DNA of 64,000 nt from contig JAOWCC010001501.1 of assembly GCA_030867875.1 (NCBI GenBank), forward strand, positions 15,963,524-16,027,523. Direction: 5' to 3'. The notes below the pieces were generated by a model, which worked only from the letters and a program-made list of their open reading frames with translations, did no database searches and was not told where the DNA came from. The position numbers and the translations under genes were made by a program. Positions 34,442 through 45,240 of this stretch are shown here, one piece after another (the first letter of the stretch is position 1; each line of letters starts with the position of its first letter). The stretch is from Actinernus sp. WN-2022 (Eukaryota > Cnidaria > Anthozoa > Actiniaria > Actinernidae).

Positions 34442-37400
34442 ATGGGAAACTCAATCGGTATCTTGGGAAGCGCCAACACAGGAAATAATAAAGGAAACGA
34501 AACGGCCTGTGTACCACTGGTAAACGAGTATGATTCAATATCTGAGGCCATTCAGTATCATGCCAAACAAATAAACATCGCTAAAGAGATATCCGATAGG
34601 TCCGGCGAGGCGTGTGCATATGGCAACTTGGGAGTCGCCTATCAGTCATTTGGCAAATACCACGAGGCCATTCAATACCATGAAAAGCATCTCAACATCG
34701 CCAAAGAGATATCTGACAGGTCCGGCGAGGGACGAGCATATGGAAACTTGGGAAACGCCTATCAGTTATTAGGCAAATACCACGAGGCCATTCAGTATCA
34801 TGAAAAGCATCTCAACATCGCCAAAGAGATATCTGACAGGTCCGGCGAGGGGCGAGCATATGCAAACTTGGGAAACGCCTGTGACTCATTAGGCAAATAC
34901 CACGAGGCCATTCAGTATCATGAAAAGCATCTCAACATCGCCAAAGAGATATCTAACAGGTCCGGCGTGGGGGGAGCATCTGGAAACTTGGGAATCGCCT
35001 ATAAGTCATTAGGCAAATACCACGAGGCCTTTCAGTATCATGAAAAGCATCTCAACATCGCCAAAGAGATATCTGACAGGTCCGGCGAGGGGCGAGCATA
35101 TGGAAACTTGGGAAACGCCTATCAGTCATTAGGCAAATACCACGAGGCCATTCAGTATCATGAAAAGCATCTCATCATCGCCAAAGAGATATCTGACAGG
35201 TCCGGCGAGGGGGGAGCATATGGAAACTTGGGAAACGCCTGTCAGTCATTATGCAAATACCACGAGGCCATTCAGTATCATGAAAAGCATCTCAACATCG
35301 CCAAAGAGATATCTGACAGGTCCGGCGAGGGGCGAGCATATGGAAACTTGGGAATCGCCTATGACTCATTAGGCAAATACCACGAGGCCATTCAGTATCA
35401 TGAAAAGCATCTAAACATCGCCAAAGAGATATCTGACAGGTCCGGCGAGGGGCGAGCATATGGAAACTTGGGAAACGCCTATGACTCATTAGGCAAATAC
35501 CACGAGGCCATTCAGTATCATGAAAAGCATCTCAACATCGCCAAAAAGATATCTGACAGGTCCGGCGAAGGGCGAGCATATGGAAACTTGGGAAACGACT
35601 ATCAGTCATTAGGCAAATACCACGAGGCTATTCAGTATCATGAAAAGCATCTCAACATCGCCAAAGAGATATCTGACAGGTCCGGAGAGGGGGGAGCATA
35701 TGGAAACTTGGGAAACGCCTGTCAGTCATTAGGCAAATACCACGAGGCCATTCAGTATCATGAAAAGCATCTCAACATCGCCAAAGAGATATCTGACAGG
35801 TCCGGCGAGGGGCGAGCATATGGAAACTTGGGAAACGCCTATCAGTCATTAGGCAAATACCACGAGGCCATTCAGTATCATGAAAAGCATCTCAACATCG
35901 CCAAAAAGATATCTGACAGGTCCGGCGAAGGGCGAGCATATGGAAACTTGGGAAACGACTATCAGTCATTAGGCAAATACCACGAGGCTATTCAGTATCA
36001 TGAAAAGCATCTCAACATCGCCAAAGAGATATCTGACAGGTCCGGAGAGGGGGGAGCATATGGAAACTTGGGAAACGCCTGTCAGTCATTAGGCAAATAC
36101 CACGAGGCCATTCAGTATCATGAAAAGCATCTCAACATCGCCAAAGAGATATCTGACAGGTCCGGCGAGGGGCGAGCATATGCAAACTTGGGAAACGCCT
36201 ATGACTCATTAGGCAAATACCACGAGGCCATTCAGTATCATGAAAAGCATCTCAACATCGCCAAAGAGATATCTGACAGGTCCGGCGAGGGGCGAGCCAA
36301 TGGAAACTTGGGAATCGCCTATGACTCATTAGGCAAATATCACGAGGCCATTCAGTATCATGAAAAGCATCTAAACATCGCCAAAGAGATATCTGACAGG
36401 TCCGGCGAGGGGGGAGCATATGCAAACTTGGGAATCGCCTATAAGTCATTAGGCAAATACCACGAGGCCATTCAGTATCATGAAAAGCATCTCAACATCG
36501 CCAAAGAGATATCTGACAGGTCCGGCGAGGGGCGAGCATATGGAAACTTGGGAAACGCCTATGACTCATTAGGCCAATACCACGAGGCCATTCAGTATCA
36601 TGAAAAGCATCTAAACATCGCCAAAGAGATATCTGACAGGTCCGGCGTGGGGGGAGCATATGGAAACTTGGGAATCGCCTATAAGTCATTAGGCAAATAC
36701 CACGAGGCCATTCAGTATCATGAAAAGCATCTCAACATCGCCAAAGAGATATCTGACAGGTCCGGCGAGGGGAGAGCATATGGAAACTTGGGAAACGCCT
36801 ATCAGTCATTAGGCAAATACCACGAGGCCTTTCAGTATCATGAAAAGTATCTAAACATCGCCAGAGAGATATCTGACAGGTCCGGCGAGGGGCGAGCATA
36901 TGGAAACTTGGGAATCGCCTATGACTCATTAGGCAAATACCACGAGGCCATTCAGTATCATGAAAAGCATCTCAACATCGCCAAAGAGATATCTGACAGG
37001 TCCGGCGAGGGGCGAGCATATGGAAACTTGGGAAACGCCTATAATTCATTAGGCGGATACCACGAGGCCATTCAGTATCATGAAAAGCATCTCAACATCG
37101 CCAGAGAGATATCTGACAGGTCCGGCGAGGGGCGAGGATATGGAAACTTGGGAATCGCCTATGACTCATTAGGCAAATACCACGAGGCCATTCAGTATCA
37201 TGAAAAGCATCTCAACATCGCCAAAGAGATATCTGACAGGTCCGGCGAGGGGCGAGCATATGGAAACTTGGGAAAAGCCTATTACTCATTAGGCAAATAC
37301 CACGAGGCCATTCAGTATCATGAAAAGGATCTCAACATCGCCAAAGAGATATCTGACAGGTCCGGCGAGGGGCGAGCATATGCAAACTTGGGAATCGCCT

Positions 37401-39571
37401 ATGACTCATTAGGCAAATACCACGAGGTCATTCAGTATCATGAAAAGCATCTCAACATCGCCAAAGAGATATCTGACAGGTCCGGCGAGGGGCGAGCATA
37501 TGGAAACTTGGGAAACGCCTATGACTCATTAGGCAAATACCACGAGGCCATTCAGTATCATGAAAAGCATCTAAACATCGCCAAAGAGATATCTGACAGG
37601 TCCGGCGAGGGGGGAGCATATGGAAACTTGGGAAACGCCTATCAGTCATTAGGCAAATACCACGAGGCTATTCAGTATCATGAAAAGCATCTCAACATCG
37701 CCAAAGAGATATCTGACAGGTCCGGCGAGGGGAGAGCATATGGAAACTTGGGAAACGCCTATCAGTCATTAGGCAAATACCACGAGGCCATTCAGTATCA
37801 TGAAAAGCATCTCAACATCGCCAAAGAGATATCTGACAGGTCCGGCGAGGGGCGAGCATATGGAAACTTGGGAAACGCCTATAAGTCATTAGGCAAATAC
37901 CACGAGGCCATTCAGTATCATGAAAAGCATCTAAACATCGCCAAAGAGATATCTGATAGGTCCGGCGAGGGGGGAGCATATGAAAACTTGGGAATCTGCT
38001 ATTTGATATTAAGTCGATACTACAAGAAGACGAATGAAAACGAAAGCTACCACGATACCATACTAACATCGGAGAAGTGTTTGAAAGCGAGTTTGGGATG
38101 TTGGGAGTGGTTGTTTGATAACTTACAGGAACAAGACCAATTTAAGATCTCCATTTTTGACACCTTTATTGCTGCGTTCAAACATTTAACACATGTACTG
38201 ATTGAGACCCACCAAATAGAAGAAGCTCTTCTTGTATGTGAGCGTGGACGAGCCCGTGCCTTGGGCGATATTTTGATGTCAAAATATAATATTACTCCGG
38301 CAAATGCCTCAAGGGGTGATTCACTGAAGTATTCCGATGTTGAGATGATATTGTCGAATCGTTATTTGTGCACGATCCTCTTTTATACACTTATGGGCAT
38401 AGATGTCGCTGTTTGGGCTTTAATACATCAAACCCCATTTATTTTTAAGGCGATGATCACAGGGTCTGAATCTACCATAGACAAACTCGTTGCTGCAGCC
38501 TATGGCAAATTGAATGTCAGAGGAGTTAAATGCGAGGACAGATCACTGGAGGTATCTGAAAGTTCGTATGCTAATAATGATGGGAAGGATATTGCAGAGC
38601 AATCGTCGCTGTCCTCAGGTGAAAGAAGCGAGACCATGAAAGAAGAACATAGTATCAAATATAACTCTGAACCTTGCATAAGATGTATATTCAGAAAGGA
38701 GCAGCATACATATCCACTCAAGAAATTATTTGATCGATTAGTGGCTCCTGTACAACACAGCTTTACGAAGGACGAGGTTATCATAATTCCAGATGGATCT
38801 CTGTACACGGTGCCATTTGCAGCCCTACAAGATCCCAAGACAGGATTATTTCTCTCGGAAACTAAGCGTATTAGGCTTGTTCCCTCACTAACAGCATTAA
38901 GGGCTTTGCAAGAATGCCAAGCAGATTATCACAGCAGGACAGGCGCATTGGTTGTTGGAAATCCTAAAGTTGGAGAAGTAATGTTTAGAGGCCACAGAAG
39001 AAAGTTTCCATCTCTGCCATGCGCAGAAGAGGAGGCCAAGAAGGTTAGCGAGCTACTGGGCGTGTCACCATTGTTAGGATCCCAAGCAACAAAAGCGGCG
39101 ATCAAGAAAAGACTACAGAAGGGCGTGGCTGTCATACACATTGCAGCACACGGAAATACAGAAGGAGAGATTGCACTGGCCCCATGTGCTTCAACATCAA
39201 CAAGAAGTATTCCGGAAGAAGAGGACTACATCTTGACAATAAGGGAGGTACAAGCAATTGGTCTTCGAGCGCAGCTGGTTGTCCTGAGCTGCTGTCACAG
39301 CGGTCGTGGTGAGATCAAGGCAGAAGGAGTAGTTGGGATGAGCCGAGCGTTTCTTGCCGCAGGAGCCCACTCTGTCGTAGCATCATTGTGGGCTATTGAG
39401 GACCATGCTACCATGGACTTCATGTTGAGCTTTTACTCGCATTTGAAGAGTGGAAAGAGTGCTAGTACAAGCCTGCAACAAGCCATGAAGGAAATGAGAG
39501 AGAAATACAGCAAACCAAGGGACTGGGCTGCTTTCATTCTTATCGGTGATGACGTAATAATCAGTGTATGA
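34442..39571 (+). CDS. TPR-CHAT protein: 29 TPR units plus a caspase-like CHAT protease domain
   Basis: Intronless gene for about 1,709 residues. Residues 35-1194 are 29 tandem 40-residue TPR units, nearly identical (core [19 protein letters not shown]). A divergent helical link (1195-about 1330, with [11 protein letters not shown]) and a variable acidic/Ser-rich loop (about 1360-1410) follow, then a CHAT domain (about 1422-1705) with [24 protein letters not shown] (His1570) and [11 protein letters not shown] (Cys1618, the second Cys), then [14 protein letters not shown] and [14 protein letters not shown] is a clan CD (caspase/separase-like) cysteine-protease domain, and both catalytic residues are present. 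TPRs usually bind protein partners. I chose the ATG at 34,442 (A at -3, G at +4, giving MGNSIG); an in-frame ATG at 34,364 in weak context would add 26 residues. Substrate and role are unknown; defence or cell death is a guess from the family. Confidence 0.95.
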   Translation: MGNSIGILGSANTGNNKGNETACVPLVNEYDSISEAIQYHAKQINIAKEISDRSGEACAYGNLGVAYQSFGKYHEAIQYHEKHLNIAKEISDRSGEGRAYGNLGNAYQLLGKYHEAIQYHEKHLNIAKEISDRSGEGRAYANLGNACDSLGKYHEAIQYHEKHLNIAKEISNRSGVGGASGNLGIAYKSLGKYHEAFQYHEKHLNIAKEISDRSGEGRAYGNLGNAYQSLGKYHEAIQYHEKHLIIAKEISDRSGEGGAYGNLGNACQSLCKYHEAIQYHEKHLNIAKEISDRSGEGRAYGNLGIAYDSLGKYHEAIQYHEKHLNIAKEISDRSGEGRAYGNLGNAYDSLGKYHEAIQYHEKHLNIAKKISDRSGEGRAYGNLGNDYQSLGKYHEAIQYHEKHLNIAKEISDRSGEGGAYGNLGNACQSLGKYHEAIQYHEKHLNIAKEISDRSGEGRAYGNLGNAYQSLGKYHEAIQYHEKHLNIAKKISDRSGEGRAYGNLGNDYQSLGKYHEAIQYHEKHLNIAKEISDRSGEGGAYGNLGNACQSLGKYHEAIQYHEKHLNIAKEISDRSGEGRAYANLGNAYDSLGKYHEAIQYHEKHLNIAKEISDRSGEGRANGNLGIAYDSLGKYHEAIQYHEKHLNIAKEISDRSGEGGAYANLGIAYKSLGKYHEAIQYHEKHLNIAKEISDRSGEGRAYGNLGNAYDSLGQYHEAIQYHEKHLNIAKEISDRSGVGGAYGNLGIAYKSLGKYHEAIQYHEKHLNIAKEISDRSGEGRAYGNLGNAYQSLGKYHEAFQYHEKYLNIAREISDRSGEGRAYGNLGIAYDSLGKYHEAIQYHEKHLNIAKEISDRSGEGRAYGNLGNAYNSLGGYHEAIQYHEKHLNIAREISDRSGEGRGYGNLGIAYDSLGKYHEAIQYHEKHLNIAKEISDRSGEGRAYGNLGKAYYSLGKYHEAIQYHEKDLNIAKEISDRSGEGRAYANLGIAYDSLGKYHEVIQYHEKHLNIAKEISDRSGEGRAYGNLGNAYDSLGKYHEAIQYHEKHLNIAKEISDRSGEGGAYGNLGNAYQSLGKYHEAIQYHEKHLNIAKEISDRSGEGRAYGNLGNAYQSLGKYHEAIQYHEKHLNIAKEISDRSGEGRAYGNLGNAYKSLGKYHEAIQYHEKHLNIAKEISDRSGEGGAYENLGICYLILSRYYKKTNENESYHDTILTSEKCLKASLGCWEWLFDNLQEQDQFKISIFDTFIAAFKHLTHVLIETHQIEEALLVCERGRARALGDILMSKYNITPANASRGDSLKYSDVEMILSNRYLCTILFYTLMGIDVAVWALIHQTPFIFKAMITGSESTIDKLVAAAYGKLNVRGVKCEDRSLEVSESSYANNDGKDIAEQSSLSSGERSETMKEEHSIKYNSEPCIRCIFRKEQHTYPLKKLFDRLVAPVQHSFTKDEVIIIPDGSLYTVPFAALQDPKTGLFLSETKRIRLVPSLTALRALQECQADYHSRTGALVVGNPKVGEVMFRGHRRKFPSLPCAEEEAKKVSELLGVSPLLGSQATKAAIKKRLQKGVAVIHIAAHGNTEGEIALAPCASTSTRSIPEEEDYILTIREVQAIGLRAQLVVLSCCHSGRGEIKAEGVVGMSRAFLAAGAHSVVASLWAIEDHATMDFMLSFYSHLKSGKSASTSLQQAMKEMREKYSKPRDWAAFILIGDDVIISV
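34544..38023 (+). repeat. 120-bp coding tandem array, 29 units
   Basis: Twenty-nine units of exactly 120 bp encode the TPR units, with few differences between units and many of them synonymous or in four positions ([31 protein letters not shown]). 35,521-35,820 is repeated exactly at 35,881-36,180. Unit 1 and unit 29 are the most divergent, as expected if exchange homogenises the centre. Confidence 0.95.
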
Positions 39572-40426
39572 AGAACTTCGCCATCGGCAAATGGTGACTA
39601 ATATCGAGTGTCTAAAAATCAAGAGGTAATTATAGTAAGAACAGAGGTGAATATTTCAACTGTTATCAGTATTACTTTGGTCTGTAGTTGTAAGAACTTA
39701 GTTTGCATAGTATGTTATTTAGCTGCTGGGAGATTCATATAGAGAACAACTATGCCCGAGGTCTTGAATGTACGTACGGACCGGACTGCATGTGTGGAAG
39801 AAATGTGGCTGCTATGTCAGAACCTCGGCACAAACTTTGTAAAAAGTGTCATTTCCACTAGGATACGGTGACCGTGGTCAGAGATAGAGATAATACCGTC
39901 CGCTCTCGGATCCAATCAGATTGCAGGACATATACACTTGGTTACGGCCCTCTCGTACACAAAAAGAAAATGACTGGTATTGGTTGCATGTTTTGACGGT
40001 ATAAATGTAAGTGTTTTATTTCTAGATTACTTGAAAATGTTTTTTCCCCATTTTAATATTGTAATATTGTAACCCTTCTTGCAATTTTAATAGCTGTGAA
40101 TCTCCGAATAGTTTTGAGTACTAGTGTGAAGAAATATTTTGTTTACAGTGAATGCTTTATGTTGTACTCTAGTTTGAAATCGTGTAAATTTGACCTTTCC
40201 TGACCCATGGCCGCTTACGTGAAAGCCTGGGTCATTCCTGTGTATACGTCATATAATTAATTCGACTTTGCAATAATTTGAAGAAATACTTCAAATGTTT
40301 ACTAAAATGACTTTTTTCTTTACTAACAGCTCACAAACTGTGTATACATTCTGTTGTTGTGATATAACGGCGCCATGGAGAATAATGTATTGATGAGATG
40401 ACGTCTACCCAGTGATCGACCAGGGG
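39572..40426. other. 3' flank of the TPR-CHAT gene; no further gene
   Basis: Contains the presumed 3' UTR; no canonical AATAAA was found close to the stop. AT-rich spacer. Confidence 0.45.
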
Positions 40427-40851
40427 CAGGAGCTCATTACCAGGAGCGTCCATCTTCCCCATTGGTTCGGTTCCTAGCACAGGAGTAGATGTGGCTATAT
40501 TTAGAATTGCATTTCGCGCGAAATAAACAAAGGCCATGTTGTCTTAGCCAATCAGGTAGCTATACGTAAATTCTCATTATTATTCATTATCATTCTTCTC
40601 ACTTTCAACGCGGGAATTCGAATTGTTGGTTTTCACTCAATCCCCAGAGATTCAAATGACAAAGGGCATGGCGGCCATGTTGGTGCCCCAACAAAAGAAG
40701 CTAACGAGGAATTAATAATCTATTGTTTAAGGGCACCAACATGGCGGCTATGACGTCAAGTAAAAACCAGCAATTCTAAATATAGCCATATCTACTCCTG
40801 TGCTGGGGGCCCGGGCCATGACATAGGAACGCTCCTGGTAATGGGCTCCTG
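40427..40851. mobile_element. CAGGAGCCCAT-family MITE, copy C
   Basis: Ends CAGGAGCTCATTACCAGG/CCTGGTAATGGGCTCCTG, flanked by ACCAGGG at 40,419-40,425 (one extra G) and 40,852-40,858. An inner palindrome (GGCGGCCATGTTGGTGCC at about 40,671 against its inverse at about 40,748) may be a nested smaller element. Confidence 0.78.
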
Positions 40852-41687
40852 ACCAGGGTCAGGAAAGCTCAAATTGAGGCGTAGAACATTGAGTATTCAA
40901 TGTAAGCCAAAACTTTCTTCACTCAAATATTCAAAACGTTTCGAAGGTTCATAGCTATGAAAATTGCAAGAAGGGTTATAGGCACTTTCCGGTTACTAAA
41001 GTAGATTTTATTCGACATTATTATCGCACGCCACACACTAGGAGATCCCATCTCTTATGCTTATGCTCTCTTGGCCGAACTTAATAGATGACATGAGCAG
41101 TGTATTGTCTGTCATTGCGTTTTATTTAAAAACGATGTTTTTCAATAAAAAATGGATTATTTTAAATATACAATGTACGATAATTAATGTATAAAAATGA
41201 CTACGCTTATGCATGTACTGCGCCCCGATTCTAACTGCTTCTTGTATAATAAAATGTAGATGATAAAAATCGATATCTGAAGTACACAGAGAGGTATCGC
41301 ACCTTGAAACACGTTCAAGAATTCCTCGCTTTCACGTGACGAAATCGCCTCTTGAATGCCTTAACAGAAGATCCAACGTTAAAGCGACATACAGTCCATG
41401 TCGAACGTTTAGTTCACACCGTACGAACCACGTGCTACAATGTGGCACATGTGCCGACATGTGTTTACCGCATTATTCGCTGAAATAAATTCGGCGAAAG
41501 CGGTAGTTGTTCTACTCACAGGTGCTACAAAACGAGAACAAGTGCCGCTAATGATCAATGTATTATTGCGTCTGCGTATGTTGCTTATAATCAGGCTTAA
41601 AGGCTGATTCACACTTGCGACATAAGCATAAGAACATACGCAAGCGCAGATTGCATATACTTTAAAGTTGGATGAATGCTTTGTTCT

Positions 41688-41954
41688 CCCCCGGGGTACT
41701 AGCTAGGGTTGATTTAAAGGTACTCTTTTAACTTGTGGCTTTTGCGTCCAAGTGTAGGCACAACTAAAGCATCTTACCACGTCCAGCGAAGTTTCTTCCC
41801 CTAAGAAACGTCAGAGCGATTTATCGATGTTTTTTTTCACAAGTCACACACTACCTCTTTCCATTCATGTCCGTCTTTTATTCCAACTTAAACAACTTGA
41901 CACGACCTCTGGATCCCAATTCAGACTTTAGACGACTTCAAAGGACAAAATTCT
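41688..41954. repeat. 267-bp repeat, copy 1 (identical to 47,237-47,503)
   Basis: Starts CCCCCGGGGTACTAGCTAGG and ends GGACAAAATTCT. I find no difference from the copy 5.5 kb away, including the (T)8 run. No coding capacity; family unknown. Confidence 0.85.
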
Positions 41955-42490
41955 TGCAGTCGGTCCCAGTCCTTTACATGTTGTAAAATAGTCACGGTGA
42001 TTTCCAGGTTCGTCCACATTGTTGATATGCAGCCTTGAAAATCGTTCTCATTATTTGATGGCCTTTTTAGCTGATTATTTATCAAGGATATTTCAGGGTC
42101 CTGCCCTTGAATTCATCAAGCGAAGGCCTGTTGCCTTAGCTGAGTTTTGTTAGACTCCTTACCAAGAATCTAAAGGAGAAAAATGAAAAATGAAAATAAA
42201 AATTATTCATCTGGAACTAATGGCACATATGCTAAAATGTTGTTAAAATATTTAGTCGTTTTAAGATTAGATTTTATGGCTGCCGAAGGAAAAACTGATA
42301 TTTTTCTCCCTGATCGTTATATCACTTGATGTTAGTCTTTAATTAACACGTAACTGATGTTATAATTATCATTAGTAATTAATTATGAATAAACTAAGAT
42401 CAGAAATCATTAGGAATTGCGGATAATTAGCAACTAACTTATTTCACTGGTAATCATTATGCTTGGTTTTCACATCACTGCAACTTGGCA
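41955..42490. other. No gene seen
   Basis: AT-rich spacer without recognisable element ends. Confidence 0.45.
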
Positions 42491-42491
42491 A

Positions 42492-42645
42492 TAAGCAATT
42501 ATTGGACGAGGCTGAGAAAAATATAATGATTTGTTCGTGTCTCGCTGTCAGTAACTTGCCGATACAGAAGACAGCAAAATAACTGACAGCGAGACACGAT
42601 AAATCATATGTTGCGATAGTCGAGTTCAATAATTGTTTTATAATT
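42492..42645. mobile_element. Hairpin MITE, about 154 bp
   Basis: TTCGTGTCTCGCTGTCAGT and ACTGACAGCGAGACACG form the inner stem; outer arms AGCAATTATTGGACGAG and CGAGTTCAATAATTGTT pair imperfectly. Confidence 0.65.
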
Positions 42646-42752
42646 CGACAAAATATGGCTTTATCTACAGAATTTTGAAACTGGAAGTTTGAGTCACAAC
42701 AACTCCGTAAATCGATCTGCCTTGTTCACCAAACAGAGTGGTAAATCGTTCG

Positions 42753-42865
42753 CATGTTCAGATCGTTATTTGTAGCAAATATTGAATTATCACGACTGCG
42801 CATGCTCAGACCGTTATTTGTAGCAAATATTGAATTATCACGACTGCGCATGCTCACACCGTTAT
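42753..42865. repeat. 48-bp tandem repeat, about 2.3 copies
   Basis: CGTTATTTGTAGCAAATATTG repeats at 48-bp spacing (42,764 and 42,812); a third partial unit follows. Confidence 0.8.
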
Positions 42866-42971
42866 TTGCTGTCAGTTATTTGCAGGCTAATCAACCAATC
42901 AGAATTCGGGATGGGAGAGAGTCGAATGATAAAAAACAGTTGTACAACAGTTTCTCAACCTACTATACAAA

Positions 42972-43284
42972 CTATGCATAACTCGCGCGGTCACAACACG
43001 AGAAAGAGGCCGGTAGGTCCTCTGGAATGTTGAAGTTGAAATACTAGCAGGAGGTGTGAAACGTGTTGAACATGATTGTTTAGTTGAAAAATGTTGCTAA
43101 TCTGTCGTCATATATCCTTTCTTTTTCTTTATAGTACAGCCAGCCAGGCGCATAGCAAATTAACGGCATTGTTTCACTGAATATTCGTTCAGTGCATTTC
43201 ACAATCTCCCCGGGCGCTTCAATTTCAACATACAAGAGGACCTACCGGCCTCGTTGACATGCTAGTTACCAGGACTTATGCATA
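42972..43284. mobile_element. CTATGCATAA-ended foldback element, copy 2
   Basis: Nearly identical to 10,211-10,524 over its length, with the same inverted inner arms. A SINE follows immediately. Confidence 0.75.
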
Positions 43285-43288
43285 TACC

Positions 43289-43355
43289 GCCTCCCGGCTA
43301 GCTCAGTGGTTAAGCTCCGGTCTGTTGAGCGGGAGGTCGCGGGTTCAAACCCCGG

Positions 43356-43393
<38 letters not shown>

Positions 43394-43560
43394 TGGTGCT
43401 GCCTTTGTGAAACAACTGCAAATGGTTAGACCTTCACGTCTTCTCGGATAAGGACGTAAAATCGTAGGACTCCCGTCGGCCTCAAGTTCATCAGTCTCAT
43501 CAGACTGTCACGAGTTACCGACGTAAAATAAAGTTGCTTTACTTTACTTTACTTTTACTA
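43289..43560 (+). mobile_element. tRNA-derived SINE with TTTAC tail
   Basis: Head CCCGGCTAGCTCAGTGGTTA (A box) and B box GGGTTCAAACCCC, then a body with GGACGTAAAATCG, ending in repeated TTTAC. The layout parallels the minus-strand SINE at 6,290-6,452. Confidence 0.75.
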
Positions 43561-44004
43561 TAGCCTGTAGCGGCTGTTCTGCGTGATATATTTGGGCAAG
43601 TTTGTTTTTGGGCCTTGATCTCCCACCACATATAACCCATAATTACTCTTGCTTTAATAAAACACCAAGGACCAGTTGTGCAAAGGGTGGATAAATCCCT
43701 ATCCAGTGGATAAATATTAACCAGTGCTTGAGATCGTGTGGCGATACTGTATAGAAGTTATCCAAAGAAACAAGTACAATTATCAATGTTTGCATGCTGT
43801 GCATCGTGCAGTATACATAGTAACCGAGAACGGCATGCTGTGAATAGACTCTGTTACCTTGGTACCGCTCGACTCCTCCCGTATTAATTACCAGTGATGC
43901 TTGTTTGGCAATCTGATGTTAGATTTTAGTTTTAAGCTCGTTAATCAAGTTACATGACGTCATATTCTCGGAAACCCAGGATCAGTTATGCTCTATCCAG
44001 TAGC

Positions 44005-44158
44005 ATGGGCTTTTATCGCACGGCGGCCATGTTGAGTCCCAGGAGAATAAAAAACATTATTTTCGTCCGGTAAACTCGTTCTGAAACCAACCAGTGCGCG
44101 GCTACCGGAGCCCAAACTATTGTTTTATCCAAGATGGCCGAACTGCGATAACAGTCCA
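44005..44158. mobile_element. Possible MITE with about 29-bp imperfect inverted ends
   Basis: GCATGGGCTTTTATCGCACG pairs with CTGCGATAACAGTCCATTGC, and GGCGGCCATGTT with AAGATGGCCGAA. Confidence 0.5.
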
Positions 44159-44778
44159 TTGCATGCATGTACCCCGAGCAGCGTCGAGCTGCAATGATGC
44201 AGTTTTGACAAACCTTCTTTAAAGTATTCTGTCTGGAAACTTGTTCGTTTAGGATAGGCTTTAGATAAAAATCTCAAAATCCAAAATAACCTTGCTTTAT
44301 AAATATCTCATTTACCAAGACCAGGTTGACATACCCGTGACATTACTTGAATAATATTTTCTTATCTGCATTTCAATTATTAAGACATTTATCAGTTTTT
44401 ATCCATTTATATTCTTTTACGTTATTATTTGTATTTTAAAAATATTTAGTTTATACCCCAGTTCTTGGTATTTTTTTTAGAAAAATGCGTTTACTTACCA
44501 AATGTTTAAATATAACTGATTTTATAACCCTTTAATTTCATTTCATCAGCTTGTGTGCCAGCATTTTGTTTCTAGTTTTCTAAATATCATACTGAGTTCT
44601 TTTTGGCTAAACTCTGAGTTAGAACCCTACATGGAATCATTCAAATTCTTCATTGGCAAATTAATGCGATTAAGACCAAGAGGAAAACGTAGTTAGAATA
44701 TGAAAGTTTTATTTTATTTTAAAAAGTATTATTTACTTACTGGGAGTCAAGATGGAAAGCTTTGTAGGCCAGCGGGGA

Positions 44779-45079
44779 AAAACGTCACGCGCATGCGCTA
44801 TTGATTAGCCCAGCGCGCTCGCGTCCCGTCAGTTTCCCGCCGAAACTAAAAGAAAACAAAGGCAACCACCCCTGTTTCTAATTTTAGCCACGTATGTGAA
44901 CGTATGTGAAATGTTTCGCGAAAAACAAGAAAACGACTTGAAAGCTAAGCCTAAAACTTTAACAGGATGAAGTTTACTGAATGACTAAGTTATAAAATTA
45001 TAAACAAAAAAACGTATAAGCCCTCAGAAACTTGTATTTCAAACCAGAGCCTTCGTTCTTCGGCCAGCGGAGCACAACC
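44779..45079. repeat. Dispersed repeat, copy 2 (copy 1 at 4,797)
   Basis: Same orientation as copy 1 with scattered substitutions and a few indels. Confidence 0.7.
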
Positions 45080-45240
45080 GCGGTTTGGGCCAGTGATAGC
45101 TTCGAATTATCGTTTTAGGGTGGTCCCTGCATGTAGGCAACACATGAATTGCTATCAAAATACAATAGAATTAACACAATACAAAACAATAGAACGAAAT
45201 ACACAATACAATATAGAACACAATACAATTTGGTAGTAAT

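Noticed and set aside
34544..38023. CRISPR-like regular repeats
   Set aside because: The 120-bp units are contiguous, coding and lack unique spacers; this is a TPR-coding array in an animal genome.
35160..38069. Short ORFs antisense to and overlapping the TPR array
   Set aside because: They repeat with the 120-bp unit and are shadows of the TPR frame.
43289..43363. Functional tRNA gene
   Set aside because: Anticodon stem poorly paired; followed by a SINE body and TTTAC tail.
44737..44760. Further exon of the 45-51-kb candidate gene
   Set aside because: There is a donor-like GTAAGTAA, but the exon would be only about 20 bp and its acceptor would lie in a dispersed repeat.
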